Positions 1 to 7,012 of a stretch of 12,410 nt of DNA are shown in pieces (position 1 is the stretch's first letter; every line of letters begins with the position of its first letter). The notes beneath the pieces are model-generated. The model did no database searches and was not told the origin of the DNA. It saw only the letters and a list, made by a program, of their open reading frames with translations. Made by a program: the position numbers and the translations under genes. The stretch is from an uncultured Eubacteriales bacterium (GTDB lineage: Bacteria > Bacillota > Clostridia > Oscillospirales > CAG-272): contig CASEEB010000129.1 in NCBI GenBank assembly GCA_949286815.1, forward strand, positions 1 to 12,410, given 5' to 3'.

Positions 1-618
1 ACCGGACCGAACGGCTCGGGAAAGTCTACCTTGGCAAAGCTCATCGCGGGCATTATTAAGCCGGACTGCGGACAGATACTGCTTGACGGGGAAGATATTA
101 CAGATATGAATATAACCGAGCGCTCAAGGGCAGGCATAAGCTACGCGTTTCAGCAGCCGGTGAAGTTCAAGGGAATAACGGTGAAGGATCTGATATCCTT
201 TGCCTCGGGCAGCAAAATAACCGTGGGCGCGGCGTGCGAATATCTTTCTGAAGTCGGACTTTGCGCCAAGGAATATATAAACCGTGAGGTAAATGCGTCC
301 TTGTCAGGAGGCGAGCTTAAGCGCATTGAGATAGCAATGATAAACGCGCGCGGAACCAAATTTTCGGTTTTTGACGAGCCGGAGGCGGGAATTGATCTGT
401 GGAGCTTTAACAATCTAATCTCGGTTTTTGAAAAAATGTACGAAAAGACAAAGGGAAATATCCTCATAATATCCCATCAGGAAAGAATTCTTGATATCGC
501 CGATAAAATAATAGTTATCGCGGGCGGAAAGGTGGCGGCATACGGTGAAAAGAACGACATTTTACCGGAGCTTTTGTCGACTCAGCCCGGATGCAGATAT
601 ACGGTAAAACCCAATTAA
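1..618 (+). CDS. sufC: SufC-type Fe-S assembly ATPase (5' end missing)
   Basis: This is the C-terminal part of an ABC-type ATPase; the window opens one codon before the Walker A motif (GPNGSGKST, bases 4-30), so about 30-40 N-terminal residues lie outside. Visible motifs are the Q-loop in FQQPVKFKG, the signature LSGGELKR (bases 301-324), Walker B with FDEPEAGID, and the H-loop histidine in ISHQ. The FQxPV Q-loop, the ExGxD stretch after Walker B and the short length fit SufC rather than a transporter ATPase, and a SufB-like gene follows after 35 bases. In the known SUF system SufC binds SufB or SufBD in the cytoplasm and uses ATP to drive Fe-S cluster building. No sufD, sufS or sufU is visible, so the pair may be the minimal SmsCB form. 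A generic ABC ATPase is the alternative but is made unlikely by the partner gene. Confidence 0.9.
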   Translation, partial: TGPNGSGKSTLAKLIAGIIKPDCGQILLDGEDITDMNITERSRAGISYAFQQPVKFKGITVKDLISFASGSKITVGAACEYLSEVGLCAKEYINREVNASLSGGELKRIEIAMINARGTKFSVFDEPEAGIDLWSFNNLISVFEKMYEKTKGNILIISHQERILDIADKIIVIAGGKVAAYGEKNDILPELLSTQPGCRYTVKPN

Positions 619-653
619 ACGGAAAAATTTAAAATATCAGGGGGAGGACAGAT

Positions 654-1586
654 ATGGCAGAAAAACAGCTTGATAAAGTAAAACTGAATCTTTTACAGGA
701 AGTAGCCGATCTTCACGGTATACCCGAAGGGGCGTATTCCTTGCGTGTTGACGGTAAACTGTACGGTAAAAATTCGTCGGAAAACATAATAATAGAAAAA
801 AAGACCGATAAGCCGGGCATAGACATATATATAAAAGCGGGTACCAAAAGAGAAAGCGTGCATATTCCCGTCATTTTGGCTGAAACAGGGATTAAAGAGA
901 CGGTATACAACGATTTCCACATTGGGGAAGGCGCGGATGTACTGATTATCGCGGGTTGCGGTATTCACAACTGCGGTGTTCAGGACAGCGAGCACAGCGG
1001 TATACACAGCTTTTATGTGGGTAAGAACGCGAAGGTCAAATATGTGGAAAAACATTACGGAGAAGGCGACGGCAACGGACAGAACATTATGAACCCAACA
1101 ACCGTTGTTAGCCTTGACGAAGGCGCGTATATGGAAATGGAGACGACACAGATAAAAGGCGTGGATTCCACATACCGTAAAACCGACGCGGTTCTCAGAG
1201 AAGATTCGACGTTGGTGGTGCACGAAAAAATTATGACGCACGGAAATCAGGAGGCAAAGACTGAGTTTCATGTTGAGCTTAACGGCGACGGCTGCGGGGT
1301 GCATCTGGTGTCCCGCTCGGTGGCTAAGGACAATTCAAAGCAGACATTTATTTCAAATATCAAGGGCAACAGTGTTTGTTCCGGGCACAGTGAGTGTGAC
1401 GCTATAATCATGGATAACGCTCAGGTCAGCGCTATCCCTGAGATTGAAGCGAACAATATCGGCGCGTCGCTGATACATGAGGCGGCTATAGGTAAGATCG
1501 CCGGGGAACAGATAGTTAAGCTTATGACTCTGGGGCTTGACGAGAAGCAGGCGGAAGAAGAAATTATAAACGGGTTTCTTAAATAA
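654..1586 (+). CDS. sufB: SufB/SufD-family Fe-S cluster scaffold protein (SmsB-like)
   Basis: A 310-residue protein, much shorter than the 420-480 residues usual for SufB or SufD: it keeps the beta-helix core and C-terminal helices but lacks the long N-terminal domain. The C-terminal stretch around residues 275-309 (HEAAIGKIAGEQ, then MTLGLDEKQAEEEI and a final GFL) is typical of the family. By eye, Cys248 and Glu276 line up with E. coli SufB Cys405 and Glu434, residues known to matter for cluster assembly, so I call it SufB-like rather than SufD-like; this alignment is inference. Start ATG is preceded by a strong ribosome binding site (GGGGGAGGA, bases 640-648). It follows sufC by 35 bases and is presumably cotranscribed. 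It would form the scaffold on which the SufC ATPase acts. I see no obvious terminator directly after it. Confidence 0.9.
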   Translation: MAEKQLDKVKLNLLQEVADLHGIPEGAYSLRVDGKLYGKNSSENIIIEKKTDKPGIDIYIKAGTKRESVHIPVILAETGIKETVYNDFHIGEGADVLIIAGCGIHNCGVQDSEHSGIHSFYVGKNAKVKYVEKHYGEGDGNGQNIMNPTTVVSLDEGAYMEMETTQIKGVDSTYRKTDAVLREDSTLVVHEKIMTHGNQEAKTEFHVELNGDGCGVHLVSRSVAKDNSKQTFISNIKGNSVCSGHSECDAIIMDNAQVSAIPEIEANNIGASLIHEAAIGKIAGEQIVKLMTLGLDEKQAEEEIINGFLK

Positions 1587-1638
1587 AATATTGTCTCAAT
1601 GAGTTTATCAGGCATGAATGTATTGAGGGGCAGATGAA

Positions 1639-1666
1639 TTTATACCGGCTCGATTGTGGGTATAAA
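1639..1666 (+). promoter_or_regulatory. Possible trxA promoter coinciding with an inverted repeat
   Basis: An 8-bp perfect inverted repeat, TTTATACC (1639-1646) and GGTATAAA (1659-1666), is separated by 12 bases. Its outer hexamers also read as a sigma-A-like promoter: TTTATA at 1639 as a weak -35 and TATAAA at 1661 as a -10, with 16 bases between. The trxA start is at 1708. The arrangement could be a promoter with an overlapping operator, or the symmetry may be accidental since the two hexamers are near-complementary. Confidence 0.4.
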
Positions 1667-1707
1667 ATAAATTAATTTTAATAATGTCGGAAAGGAGAGT
1701 GTTTTTC

Positions 1708-2016
1708 ATGGTTACGGAAATAACAAAAAGCAATTTTGAGGCTGAAGTGGTAAAATCGGAAAAACCGGTTTTGATTGATTTCTGGGCTGAATGGTGCGGA
1801 CCTTGCCGCATGATGTCTCCGATAGTAGACGAGGTGGCGGAGTCAAGGGACGATATCAAGGTCGGAAAGGTCAATGTGGATAACGAGCAGGAGCTTGCCG
1901 TCGCGTTCGGTATAGAAAGTATTCCTACGCTTATTCTGATAAAGGACGGAAAGGCAATCGCAAAAAGTGTGGGATATATTGATAAGTCAAGTTTAATTAA
2001 ATTTATAGAGAGGTGA
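1708..2016 (+). CDS. trxA: Thioredoxin
   Basis: A 102-residue classical thioredoxin. The redox motif WCGPC is at residues 29-33 (bases 1792-1806), the buried acid is Asp24, and the cis-proline loop SIPT has Pro73. I start it at 1708, not at the in-frame ATG at 1684, because the ribosome binding site (GGAAAGGAGAG, about 1689-1699) lies between the two and the shorter product begins just where thioredoxins do. It reduces disulfides in cytoplasmic proteins, and here probably recycles the peroxiredoxin encoded 4 bases downstream. It is the first gene of a plus-strand operon that continues through two ABC transporter genes. Confidence 0.96.
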   Translation: MVTEITKSNFEAEVVKSEKPVLIDFWAEWCGPCRMMSPIVDEVAESRDDIKVGKVNVDNEQELAVAFGIESIPTLILIKDGKAIAKSVGYIDKSSLIKFIER

Positions 2017-2020
2017 TATT

Positions 2021-2473
2021 ATGCTGAAAACAGGAACAAAAGCGCCCGACTTTACTTTACCTGACCAGAAAGGAAATATGGTCAGTCTGTCGGATTTTGC
2101 GGGGAAAAAGGTATTGATATATTTTTACCCGAAAGACAATACTCCCGGATGCACCAGACAGGCTCAGGCATACGCGGCGGAGTTTGAAAATTTTGCCCGC
2201 AAAGGCGTGGTAATTATAGGAATCAGCAAGGACGGAGTCGCGTCGCACGCAAAATTTGCGGAAAAATACAATCTTCCGTTTATATTGCTTTCGGATACTG
2301 ATATCGAGGTTATAAAGGCATACGATGTATGGAAAGAAAAAAAGCTGTACGGAAAAACAGGTCTGGGCGTAATACGTTCGTCTTATCTTATTGACGAAAA
2401 TCAAATTATCATATGTGCGGCGGAAAAGGTAAAGCCCGACACAAACGCCAAGGATATGCTCGGAAGTGTATGA
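2021..2473 (+). CDS. bcp: Bcp/PrxQ-type thiol peroxidase lacking the usual resolving cysteine
   Basis: A 150-residue peroxiredoxin of the Bcp/PrxQ class, which reduces hydrogen peroxide and organic hydroperoxides with electrons usually from thioredoxin. The active site is TPGCT with peroxidatic Cys44; Arg119 in GVIRSSYLID is the conserved arginine, and the tail EKVKPDTNA is typical. Many Bcp proteins have a resolving Cys five residues after the first; here that position (49) is Gln. The only other cysteine is Cys132 near the C-terminus. It may therefore act as a 1-Cys enzyme reduced directly by the upstream thioredoxin, or use Cys132; neither can be decided from sequence. The ribosome binding site AGAGAGGTGA overlaps the trxA stop codon. 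The stop codon overlaps the start of the next gene (ATGA), which argues for translational coupling. Confidence 0.95.
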   Translation: MLKTGTKAPDFTLPDQKGNMVSLSDFAGKKVLIYFYPKDNTPGCTRQAQAYAAEFENFARKGVVIIGISKDGVASHAKFAEKYNLPFILLSDTDIEVIKAYDVWKEKKLYGKTGLGVIRSSYLIDENQIIICAAEKVKPDTNAKDMLGSV

Positions 2474-3393
2474 GTAACATTATTGAAGTAAAGAATTTAT
2501 TTAAATCATTCGGAGATGTGAAGGCTGTTTGTGATTTGAGCTTTTGCGTAAAAGAGGGAGAACTGTTCGCGTTTTTGGGAGTAAACGGCGCGGGAAAGTC
2601 CACCACGATAAATATTATCTGCGGGCAGCTGTATCCCGACAGCGGGAATGTAGTTGTGAACGGATACGGTTTTGACCGCAATCCTGATGAAATAAAAAGC
2701 TCTTTGGGCGTAGTTTTTCAGAATTCATTGCTCGATTCTTCGCTCTCTGTTTATGATAATCTGGCAAGCCGCGCGGCCCTTTACGGAATACACGGGGATT
2801 CATTCAGAAAGAGGCTTCATGAGTTGGAGACAATTCTGCATTTTGAGGATCTGATAAAAAGAACTGTAGGAAAACTCTCCGGCGGTCAGAGAAGGCGGAT
2901 TGATATAGCGAGGGCGCTTATCCACAGTCCCAGAATACTTATTCTGGACGAGCCCACGACCGGACTTGACCCGCAAACAAGAAAATTACTCTGGAATGTG
3001 ATAGAGAATCTGCGTAAAGAAAAAAATATGACCGTGTTTCTTACCACCCACTATATGGAAGAGGCCGCGGAGGCGGACTATGTGGTTATTATAGACAGCG
3101 GTAAAATCGCGGCTCAGGGCACTCCTTTGGAGCTGAAGAATTTATATGCGGGGGATTTTATAACTCTTTACGGCGTCAGTGAGGAAGAGATAATTAAATT
3201 CGGAAGACCTTATGAAAAGATTCGAGACGCGTACCGCATTTCGGTGGAGAACACCGGTAAAGTTACTGAGCTTATTTTAAAATATCCGGAAACTTTCCGT
3301 GATTATGAAATAAACAAAGGCAAAATGGACGATGTATTTTTGTCGGTTACCGGGAAAAAACTTACGGGAGAGTCGGATAATGGGCACACTTAA
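2470..3393 (+). CDS. ABC-2 type exporter ATP-binding protein
   Basis: A 307-residue ATPase of the DrrA/multidrug-export type. Motifs in order: Walker A GVNGAGKST (37-45), Q-loop Gln84, signature LSGGQRRR (136-143), Walker B LILDEP with Asp160-Glu161, and H-loop His194 in TTHYMEE. After the nucleotide-binding domain comes a C-terminal extension of about 80 residues ending near DVFLSVTG, a hallmark of the DrrA group. The start overlaps the bcp stop by 4 bases, so the longer in-frame reading from 2413 is rejected. With the next gene it should form a membrane exporter, two copies of each subunit, driven by ATP. The substrate cannot be inferred; the link with thioredoxin and peroxiredoxin may mean a stress-related export function, or mere operon packing. 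Confidence 0.94.
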   Translation: MSNIIEVKNLFKSFGDVKAVCDLSFCVKEGELFAFLGVNGAGKSTTINIICGQLYPDSGNVVVNGYGFDRNPDEIKSSLGVVFQNSLLDSSLSVYDNLASRAALYGIHGDSFRKRLHELETILHFEDLIKRTVGKLSGGQRRRIDIARALIHSPRILILDEPTTGLDPQTRKLLWNVIENLRKEKNMTVFLTTHYMEEAAEADYVVIIDSGKIAAQGTPLELKNLYAGDFITLYGVSEEEIIKFGRPYEKIRDAYRISVENTGKVTELILKYPETFRDYEINKGKMDDVFLSVTGKKLTGESDNGHT

Positions 3394-4276
3394 CGCACTT
3401 GTAAAAAGAAACGTAAAGCTTTTTTTCAAAGATAAGGGCATGTTTTTCACGTCTCTTATCACACCGGCGATATTGTTGGTGCTGTACGTAACATTTTTGG
3501 GAAATGTTTATCGCGACAGTTTTCTGTCCGCTTTTCCCGCAGGACTTGAAATTTCGGAGGAGCTGATCGACAGTCTTGTAGGCTCTCAGCTCATTTCTTC
3601 CATTTTGGCGGTTTCGTGTGTGACGGTGGCGTTTTGCTCCAATCTGCTTATGGTACAGGACAGGGCAAACGGCACTGTGAAAGATCTCACGATTGCTCCG
3701 GTGAAATCCTCCGCGCTGTCAATGAGCTATTATTTTTCGACCTTGTTTTCAACGCTTGTAATATGTATTATCGCGGCTGTCGTCTGTTTTGTTTATATCG
3801 CTTTTGTCGGATGGTATATGAGCGGGTTGGATGTATTGTATTTGTTGCTTGACGTGATTTTGCTTGTTATGTTCGGTACCGCGCTTTCAAGTATCGTGAA
3901 TTTTTTTCTGAATTCCCAGGGGCAGATGTCCGCGGTGGGCACCATAGTCAGCGCGGGATACGGGTTTATCTGCGGCGCGTATATGCCTATATCGCAGTTT
4001 TCCCAAGGACTTCGCAATGTAATTTTATTTTTGCCCGGAACGTACGGAACCTCTTTGATCCGCAATCACTCCATGCGGGGAGTTTTTGATGAGATGACAA
4101 GGCAAGGTTTGCCGTCGGAGGTCACAGAAATCTTCAGGGATCTGGTAGACTGCAATTTATATTTTTTTGATAATATTGTCGGTGTCGGTACTATGTACCT
4201 TATCCTTGGCGGTTCGGTTGTTTTGCTTGTCGCGATATATATTATTATGAATGTGATGAAAATAAGGAAAAATTAG
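3380..4276 (+). CDS. ABC-2 type exporter permease
   Basis: A 298-residue integral membrane protein with about six hydrophobic segments (roughly residues 21-42, 70-90, 117-142, 150-172, 183-200 and 265-290). It has the ABC-2 permease layout: a basic N-terminus, a loop with QDRANGTVKDL after the second segment, and GAYMPISQFSQGLR followed by a LPGTY-like stretch before a long loop and the last segment. I start it at the ATG at 3380, which overlaps the ATPase gene by 14 bases and has a GGGAGAG ribosome binding site at about 3366-3372; a longer reading from 3332 would lie within the ATPase gene and lack such a site. It is the membrane partner of the preceding ATPase. It is the last gene of the trxA operon. 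Confidence 0.93.
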   Translation: MGTLNALVKRNVKLFFKDKGMFFTSLITPAILLVLYVTFLGNVYRDSFLSAFPAGLEISEELIDSLVGSQLISSILAVSCVTVAFCSNLLMVQDRANGTVKDLTIAPVKSSALSMSYYFSTLFSTLVICIIAAVVCFVYIAFVGWYMSGLDVLYLLLDVILLVMFGTALSSIVNFFLNSQGQMSAVGTIVSAGYGFICGAYMPISQFSQGLRNVILFLPGTYGTSLIRNHSMRGVFDEMTRQGLPSEVTEIFRDLVDCNLYFFDNIVGVGTMYLILGGSVVLLVAIYIIMNVMKIRKN

Positions 4277-4297
4277 TGTACGGTTGACCAGACACAT

Positions 4298-4328
4298 AAA
4301 AAAATCCCCCGCGGCAAGTGTCGGGGAA
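4298..4328 (-). terminator. Intrinsic terminator of the minus-strand HAD/GH123-like operon
   Basis: Read on the minus strand, a hairpin (arms 4322-4327 and 4305-4311, one bulged base, 10-base loop) is followed directly by seven T (4304-4298). It lies about 100 bases past the stop of the GH123-like gene, between convergent operons. Confidence 0.65.
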
Positions 4329-4334
4329 TATGAA

Positions 4335-4371
4335 CTGCCCCAAAATGTGCTGTCAGCACATTTTGGGGCAG
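4335..4371. repeat. Perfect 18-bp-arm palindrome between convergent operons
   Basis: CTGCCCCAAAATGTGCTG (4335-4352) is mirrored exactly by its reverse complement (4354-4371) around a single T. A T-rich run (4388-4393 and beyond) follows on the plus strand 16 bases later, so it may act as the terminator of the ABC exporter operon, but the spacing is not canonical. An imperfect outer stem also exists: the A-run and CCC at 4298-4308 against the GGG and T-run at 4384-4393, giving nested structure over about 96 bases. A bidirectional terminator is the simplest reading; a small palindromic repeat element is the alternative. Confidence 0.6.
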
Positions 4372-4430
4372 AATACATCGCAAGGGCTTTTTTATTATTA
4401 TTTATAAACTGCGATCGCTTTTGGTATTTA

Positions 4431-6089
4431 TTAAAGATTTTCTTTGATGAGCCTGTTTACCGCGTCTCTCACCGCAAAGATTTCTTTTGCGCTGTATGCG
4501 CATTTGTCGAATTTTATTTCTTTGCCGAACGCTTCTTCTATAGTTTTTATAACAGTGTCTCTGCCGCAGAGAGTCTGGCAAAGCTGCATTGCGCGCATGT
4601 CCTGAAGCGCTTCATGGAATACGACGATACGGAGAGATTCAAGCGCGTGCCCGTCGCAGGAGGGATATACCGAAAACGCGTCTCCCGCGGGTACCCAATA
4701 ATCCCCGCTTGTTTCGACATAAGGATTCACGGGGTTTACCGAGCTCATATTGTTGTAGAAGTTGAAGCCCCACTGCAAAAAGCCTACGATATTGTACTTG
4801 TACATCTGCATTCCGATAGATCTGTTTCTCCATGACGGCATTGCCATCAATCTGTTGGAAACGTCTACGCACTGACCGCAGCAGTAATATGTCCAGAGGT
4901 CAGGCACATTGTTTTCTATGAATTTATCAATATGGTCATTGCTGGGTATGGGGGTAGTTACCACTCCGAGCTTATAAAAATCGTAATTTGAAAGCGCGTC
5001 CATAATGGGATAGCCGTCAAGCAGATCCGCTATGGAATCCTTTGCCGCACGGTAAGATTCGAGCTGTTCTGTGTTCGGCTCATCGGAGATGTGGAAGAAA
5101 CACCGCTCGTCATCTCCTCTCAGTCGCATATGATGCAGAAATGATTTTAAAAACTTTCTGAGAAAATCGGTATATTCTTCACTTGTCGCGTCGGTGTCCC
5201 AACCGAATATCTGTCTGTAATCGCCGTCTACATGCGCCATTATCTTGGGAGCGTGCGCGGCCCCCCACTGAGTAAACAGGTGTGAAATTTCAAGATATTC
5301 TATTCCCACCCGGTCGCACATGTCAATCCACCTGTCGAGTGTGGAAAAATCAAAGGAGTATACATCGCCTCTTTTGATTACGTCGACAAGCTGAGTGGTA
5401 AGTCTTTCTCCACCGATACCGGTGTCAAGAGGGGGAGTGAATACCGGAGTCAGTATAAGGTTTATACCGTTCGACTTTGCGGTCGCGGCAAAATTTTCGA
5501 TTATTTCCCAATGCCGTTCCGACCAGACCTCGCAGTTGTAATAATTGGCGAGACAGTCGCAGTGGAACCATTGCGTGAGATATAAAGTCTGCGCGGGAAG
5601 CGAAGCGTCCAATACTTCTATTTGTATCTGATGTGACGCGACTTTTTTGTCGCCTTCATAAAGTGAAATTTCAAGGATATGTATGCCGGATGTGATTTTT
5701 TCTTTAGCTTTGCGTGTGTCTATATCTATCCAGACACTGTGCAGCTGATTTTTTATGACCGAAATCGTGCCGTCGTAGTGAAGCGGCTCAAGCAGATCGG
5801 GATAAAGCCCCGGCGATGTTCTTAAATAATTGTCGTCAAAAACATAACCCGGAGTATACACGGGAACACATTTTACCTCTCTTGCGTCCGCGTATTCCGA
5901 AAGGTCGCCGGTTATTGAAAGTTTGCACATGGACCGAGCGGGGTCCGATTCTTCGTCGTATGTATACATCAGCTGAAATGAAAGACGTTCTTTTCTGAGG
6001 ATTGCCGTGCCGGAAAAGTTTTCAAAAGAATCAATGTCACTGTCAAGAAATCCTTTTTCAAGCGATGATACAAGCTTGGTTTTTAGCAT
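4431..6089 (-). CDS. DUF4091 / GH123-like glycoside hydrolase, cytoplasmic
   Basis: A 552-residue protein that I assign to the DUF4091 family, whose catalytic domain defines glycoside hydrolase family 123 (beta-N-acetylgalactosaminidases). Residues 1 to about 160 look like a beta-rich N-terminal domain; the rest would be the TIM-barrel part. The key sign is FFHISDEP at 331-338: in GH123 an adjacent Asp-Glu pair carries catalysis, Glu as acid/base and Asp assisting the N-acetyl group, here Asp336-Glu337. Other family-like stretches are LTQWFHCDCLANYY (171-184) and LQWGFNFYNN (438-447). The start MLKTKLVSS shows no signal peptide, so it probably acts inside the cell on imported oligosaccharides. 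The ribosome binding site GGAGG (6098-6102) supports the start. It follows the HAD gene by 63 bases. Substrate is unproven; DUF4091 proteins are often uncharacterised. Confidence 0.8.
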   Translation of the reverse strand: MLKTKLVSSLEKGFLDSDIDSFENFSGTAILRKERLSFQLMYTYDEESDPARSMCKLSITGDLSEYADAREVKCVPVYTPGYVFDDNYLRTSPGLYPDLLEPLHYDGTISVIKNQLHSVWIDIDTRKAKEKITSGIHILEISLYEGDKKVASHQIQIEVLDASLPAQTLYLTQWFHCDCLANYYNCEVWSERHWEIIENFAATAKSNGINLILTPVFTPPLDTGIGGERLTTQLVDVIKRGDVYSFDFSTLDRWIDMCDRVGIEYLEISHLFTQWGAAHAPKIMAHVDGDYRQIFGWDTDATSEEYTDFLRKFLKSFLHHMRLRGDDERCFFHISDEPNTEQLESYRAAKDSIADLLDGYPIMDALSNYDFYKLGVVTTPIPSNDHIDKFIENNVPDLWTYYCCGQCVDVSNRLMAMPSWRNRSIGMQMYKYNIVGFLQWGFNFYNNMSSVNPVNPYVETSGDYWVPAGDAFSVYPSCDGHALESLRIVVFHEALQDMRAMQLCQTLCGRDTVIKTIEEAFGKEIKFDKCAYSAKEIFAVRDAVNRLIKENL

Positions 6090-6152
6090 TGGGGGAACCT
6101 CCGTTAATAAGTTTCTTTGTGGCGGTATATATTATTGCGGATTTTTTGCATT

Positions 6153-6806
6153 TTATTGGCAGAAAAAACGCACCAGGTCATCGGGGGTATGCGCAATGAA
6201 ATAAGAGCCCTTTTGTCTCAGAGTCTGCTCGTCACAATAGCCCCAGCTTACATTTACAGGGAGCATATTTGAGTTCAGAGCGGTTTCGACGTCAATAAAA
6301 CTGTCTCCGACAAAAGCGCACTCATACGGCTCAACGCCGAAAAAACGTGCGAATTGAAGCGGAACATCGCAGGCAGGCTTTGGAGGCAGTCCGGGTCTGA
6401 CGCCGTGAGCGATTTCAAAAAGTCCTTTTCTGAAAAGACGGCGCTCAAGCGCCGATACAAACTCATCCTGCTTGTTTGAAAGCATACCGAGACGAAAATC
6501 TTTTTTCAGTCTTTCGAGCATTTCCGGTATTTTATCGTATGTTTTGTCGGTGTGAATATATGTTTTTTCATAATTTTCGGCGTATAGACGCATTGCCTGC
6601 TCAACCTTTTCGGGGTATACGGCTACTTCTTTAGGTAATGCAAGCTCGGCAAATTCACGTACTCCGAAATTTATAATACTGAGTACATCCTGTTCTGTTT
6701 TGAGAGGGTAATTCAGCTGTGAAAGAGTCAAATTCAAAGCCTCGGTTATCGCGCCGACAGTGTCGGCAACCGTTCCGTCAAGGTCAAAAATTATTGCTTT
6801 TATCAT
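6153..6806 (-). CDS. HAD-superfamily phosphatase, phosphoglycolate phosphatase-like
   Basis: A 217-residue HAD subfamily IA hydrolase with all four motifs: motif I DLDGT (nucleophile Asp8, acid Asp10), motif II Ser110 in LSNKQ, motif III a lysine, probably Lys143 in PPKP, and motif IV VGDSFID with Asp168 and Asp172 for Mg2+. The helical cap sits between motif I and II, as in Gph and PpaX. Such enzymes remove phosphate from small molecules such as phosphoglycolate, sugar phosphates or pyrophosphate; the true substrate cannot be told. Ribosome binding site is weak (GGAAA about 8 bases before ATG). It is the first gene after a strong minus-strand promoter and is followed by the GH123-like gene, which hints at sugar metabolism, though this is only context. 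Confidence 0.88.
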   Translation of the reverse strand: MIKAIIFDLDGTVADTVGAITEALNLTLSQLNYPLKTEQDVLSIINFGVREFAELALPKEVAVYPEKVEQAMRLYAENYEKTYIHTDKTYDKIPEMLERLKKDFRLGMLSNKQDEFVSALERRLFRKGLFEIAHGVRPGLPPKPACDVPLQFARFFGVEPYECAFVGDSFIDVETALNSNMLPVNVSWGYCDEQTLRQKGSYFIAHTPDDLVRFFCQ

Positions 6807-6905
6807 TAATTGTTTCCGTTATCGCTCGGTGTCGACAAATATTGATATTATGCCGCACTTTTCGCTGCATGTGTAATTTTTTACAATGGTTTTTAAGTTC
6901 GGTTT

Positions 6906-6934
6906 ATTATAACATATTGTAGGCGCAAAGTCAA
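6906..6934 (-). promoter_or_regulatory. Sigma-A promoter of the HAD/GH123-like operon
   Basis: On the minus strand, TTGACT (6934-6929) and TATAAT (6911-6906) are separated by exactly 17 bases; eleven of twelve positions match consensus. The expected transcript start is near 6899, giving a leader of about 93 bases before the HAD ATG. This is among the clearest promoters in the window. Confidence 0.85.
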
Positions 6935-6949
6935 GGAGATTTAAAATTT

Positions 6950-6970
6950 TTGTGCCGTCAATTTGCACAA
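6950..6970. promoter_or_regulatory. Operator-like dyad in the divergent promoter region
   Basis: TTGTGC (6950-6955) and GCACAA (6965-6970) form a 6-bp inverted repeat with a 9-base spacer. It lies between the minus-strand promoter (6906-6934) and the plus-strand typA promoter (7013-7041). A regulator site is possible, but a dyad of this length can occur by chance. Confidence 0.25.
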
Positions 6971-7012
6971 CACATTTCGGCGGAATAAATAAAATATCGT
7001 AATATCTAATTA

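Noticed and set aside
693..1304. 203-codon minus-strand frame opposite the SufB-like gene
   Set aside because: Shadow of a conserved gene; no promoter or ribosome binding site, and an unusual abundance of Phe, Tyr, Val and His.
1587..1638. Terminator after the SufB-like gene (6-bp repeat CTCAAT/ATTGAG, 1595-1627)
   Set aside because: The stem is short and AT-rich, its loop is 21 bases, and no T-run follows.
1684..1707. In-frame ATG eight codons upstream of the thioredoxin start
   Set aside because: The ribosome binding site lies after this ATG, and the extra residues do not belong to thioredoxins.
4284..4835. Long plus-strand frame antisense to the GH123-like gene
   Set aside because: It begins within the terminator region and then mirrors a well-supported gene; no family resemblance and no ribosome binding site.
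6807..6899. Small upstream reading frame or riboswitch in the HAD gene leader
   Set aside because: A frame from an ATG in the leader exists but has no ribosome binding site, and I saw no strong stem or known aptamer core in these 93 bases.
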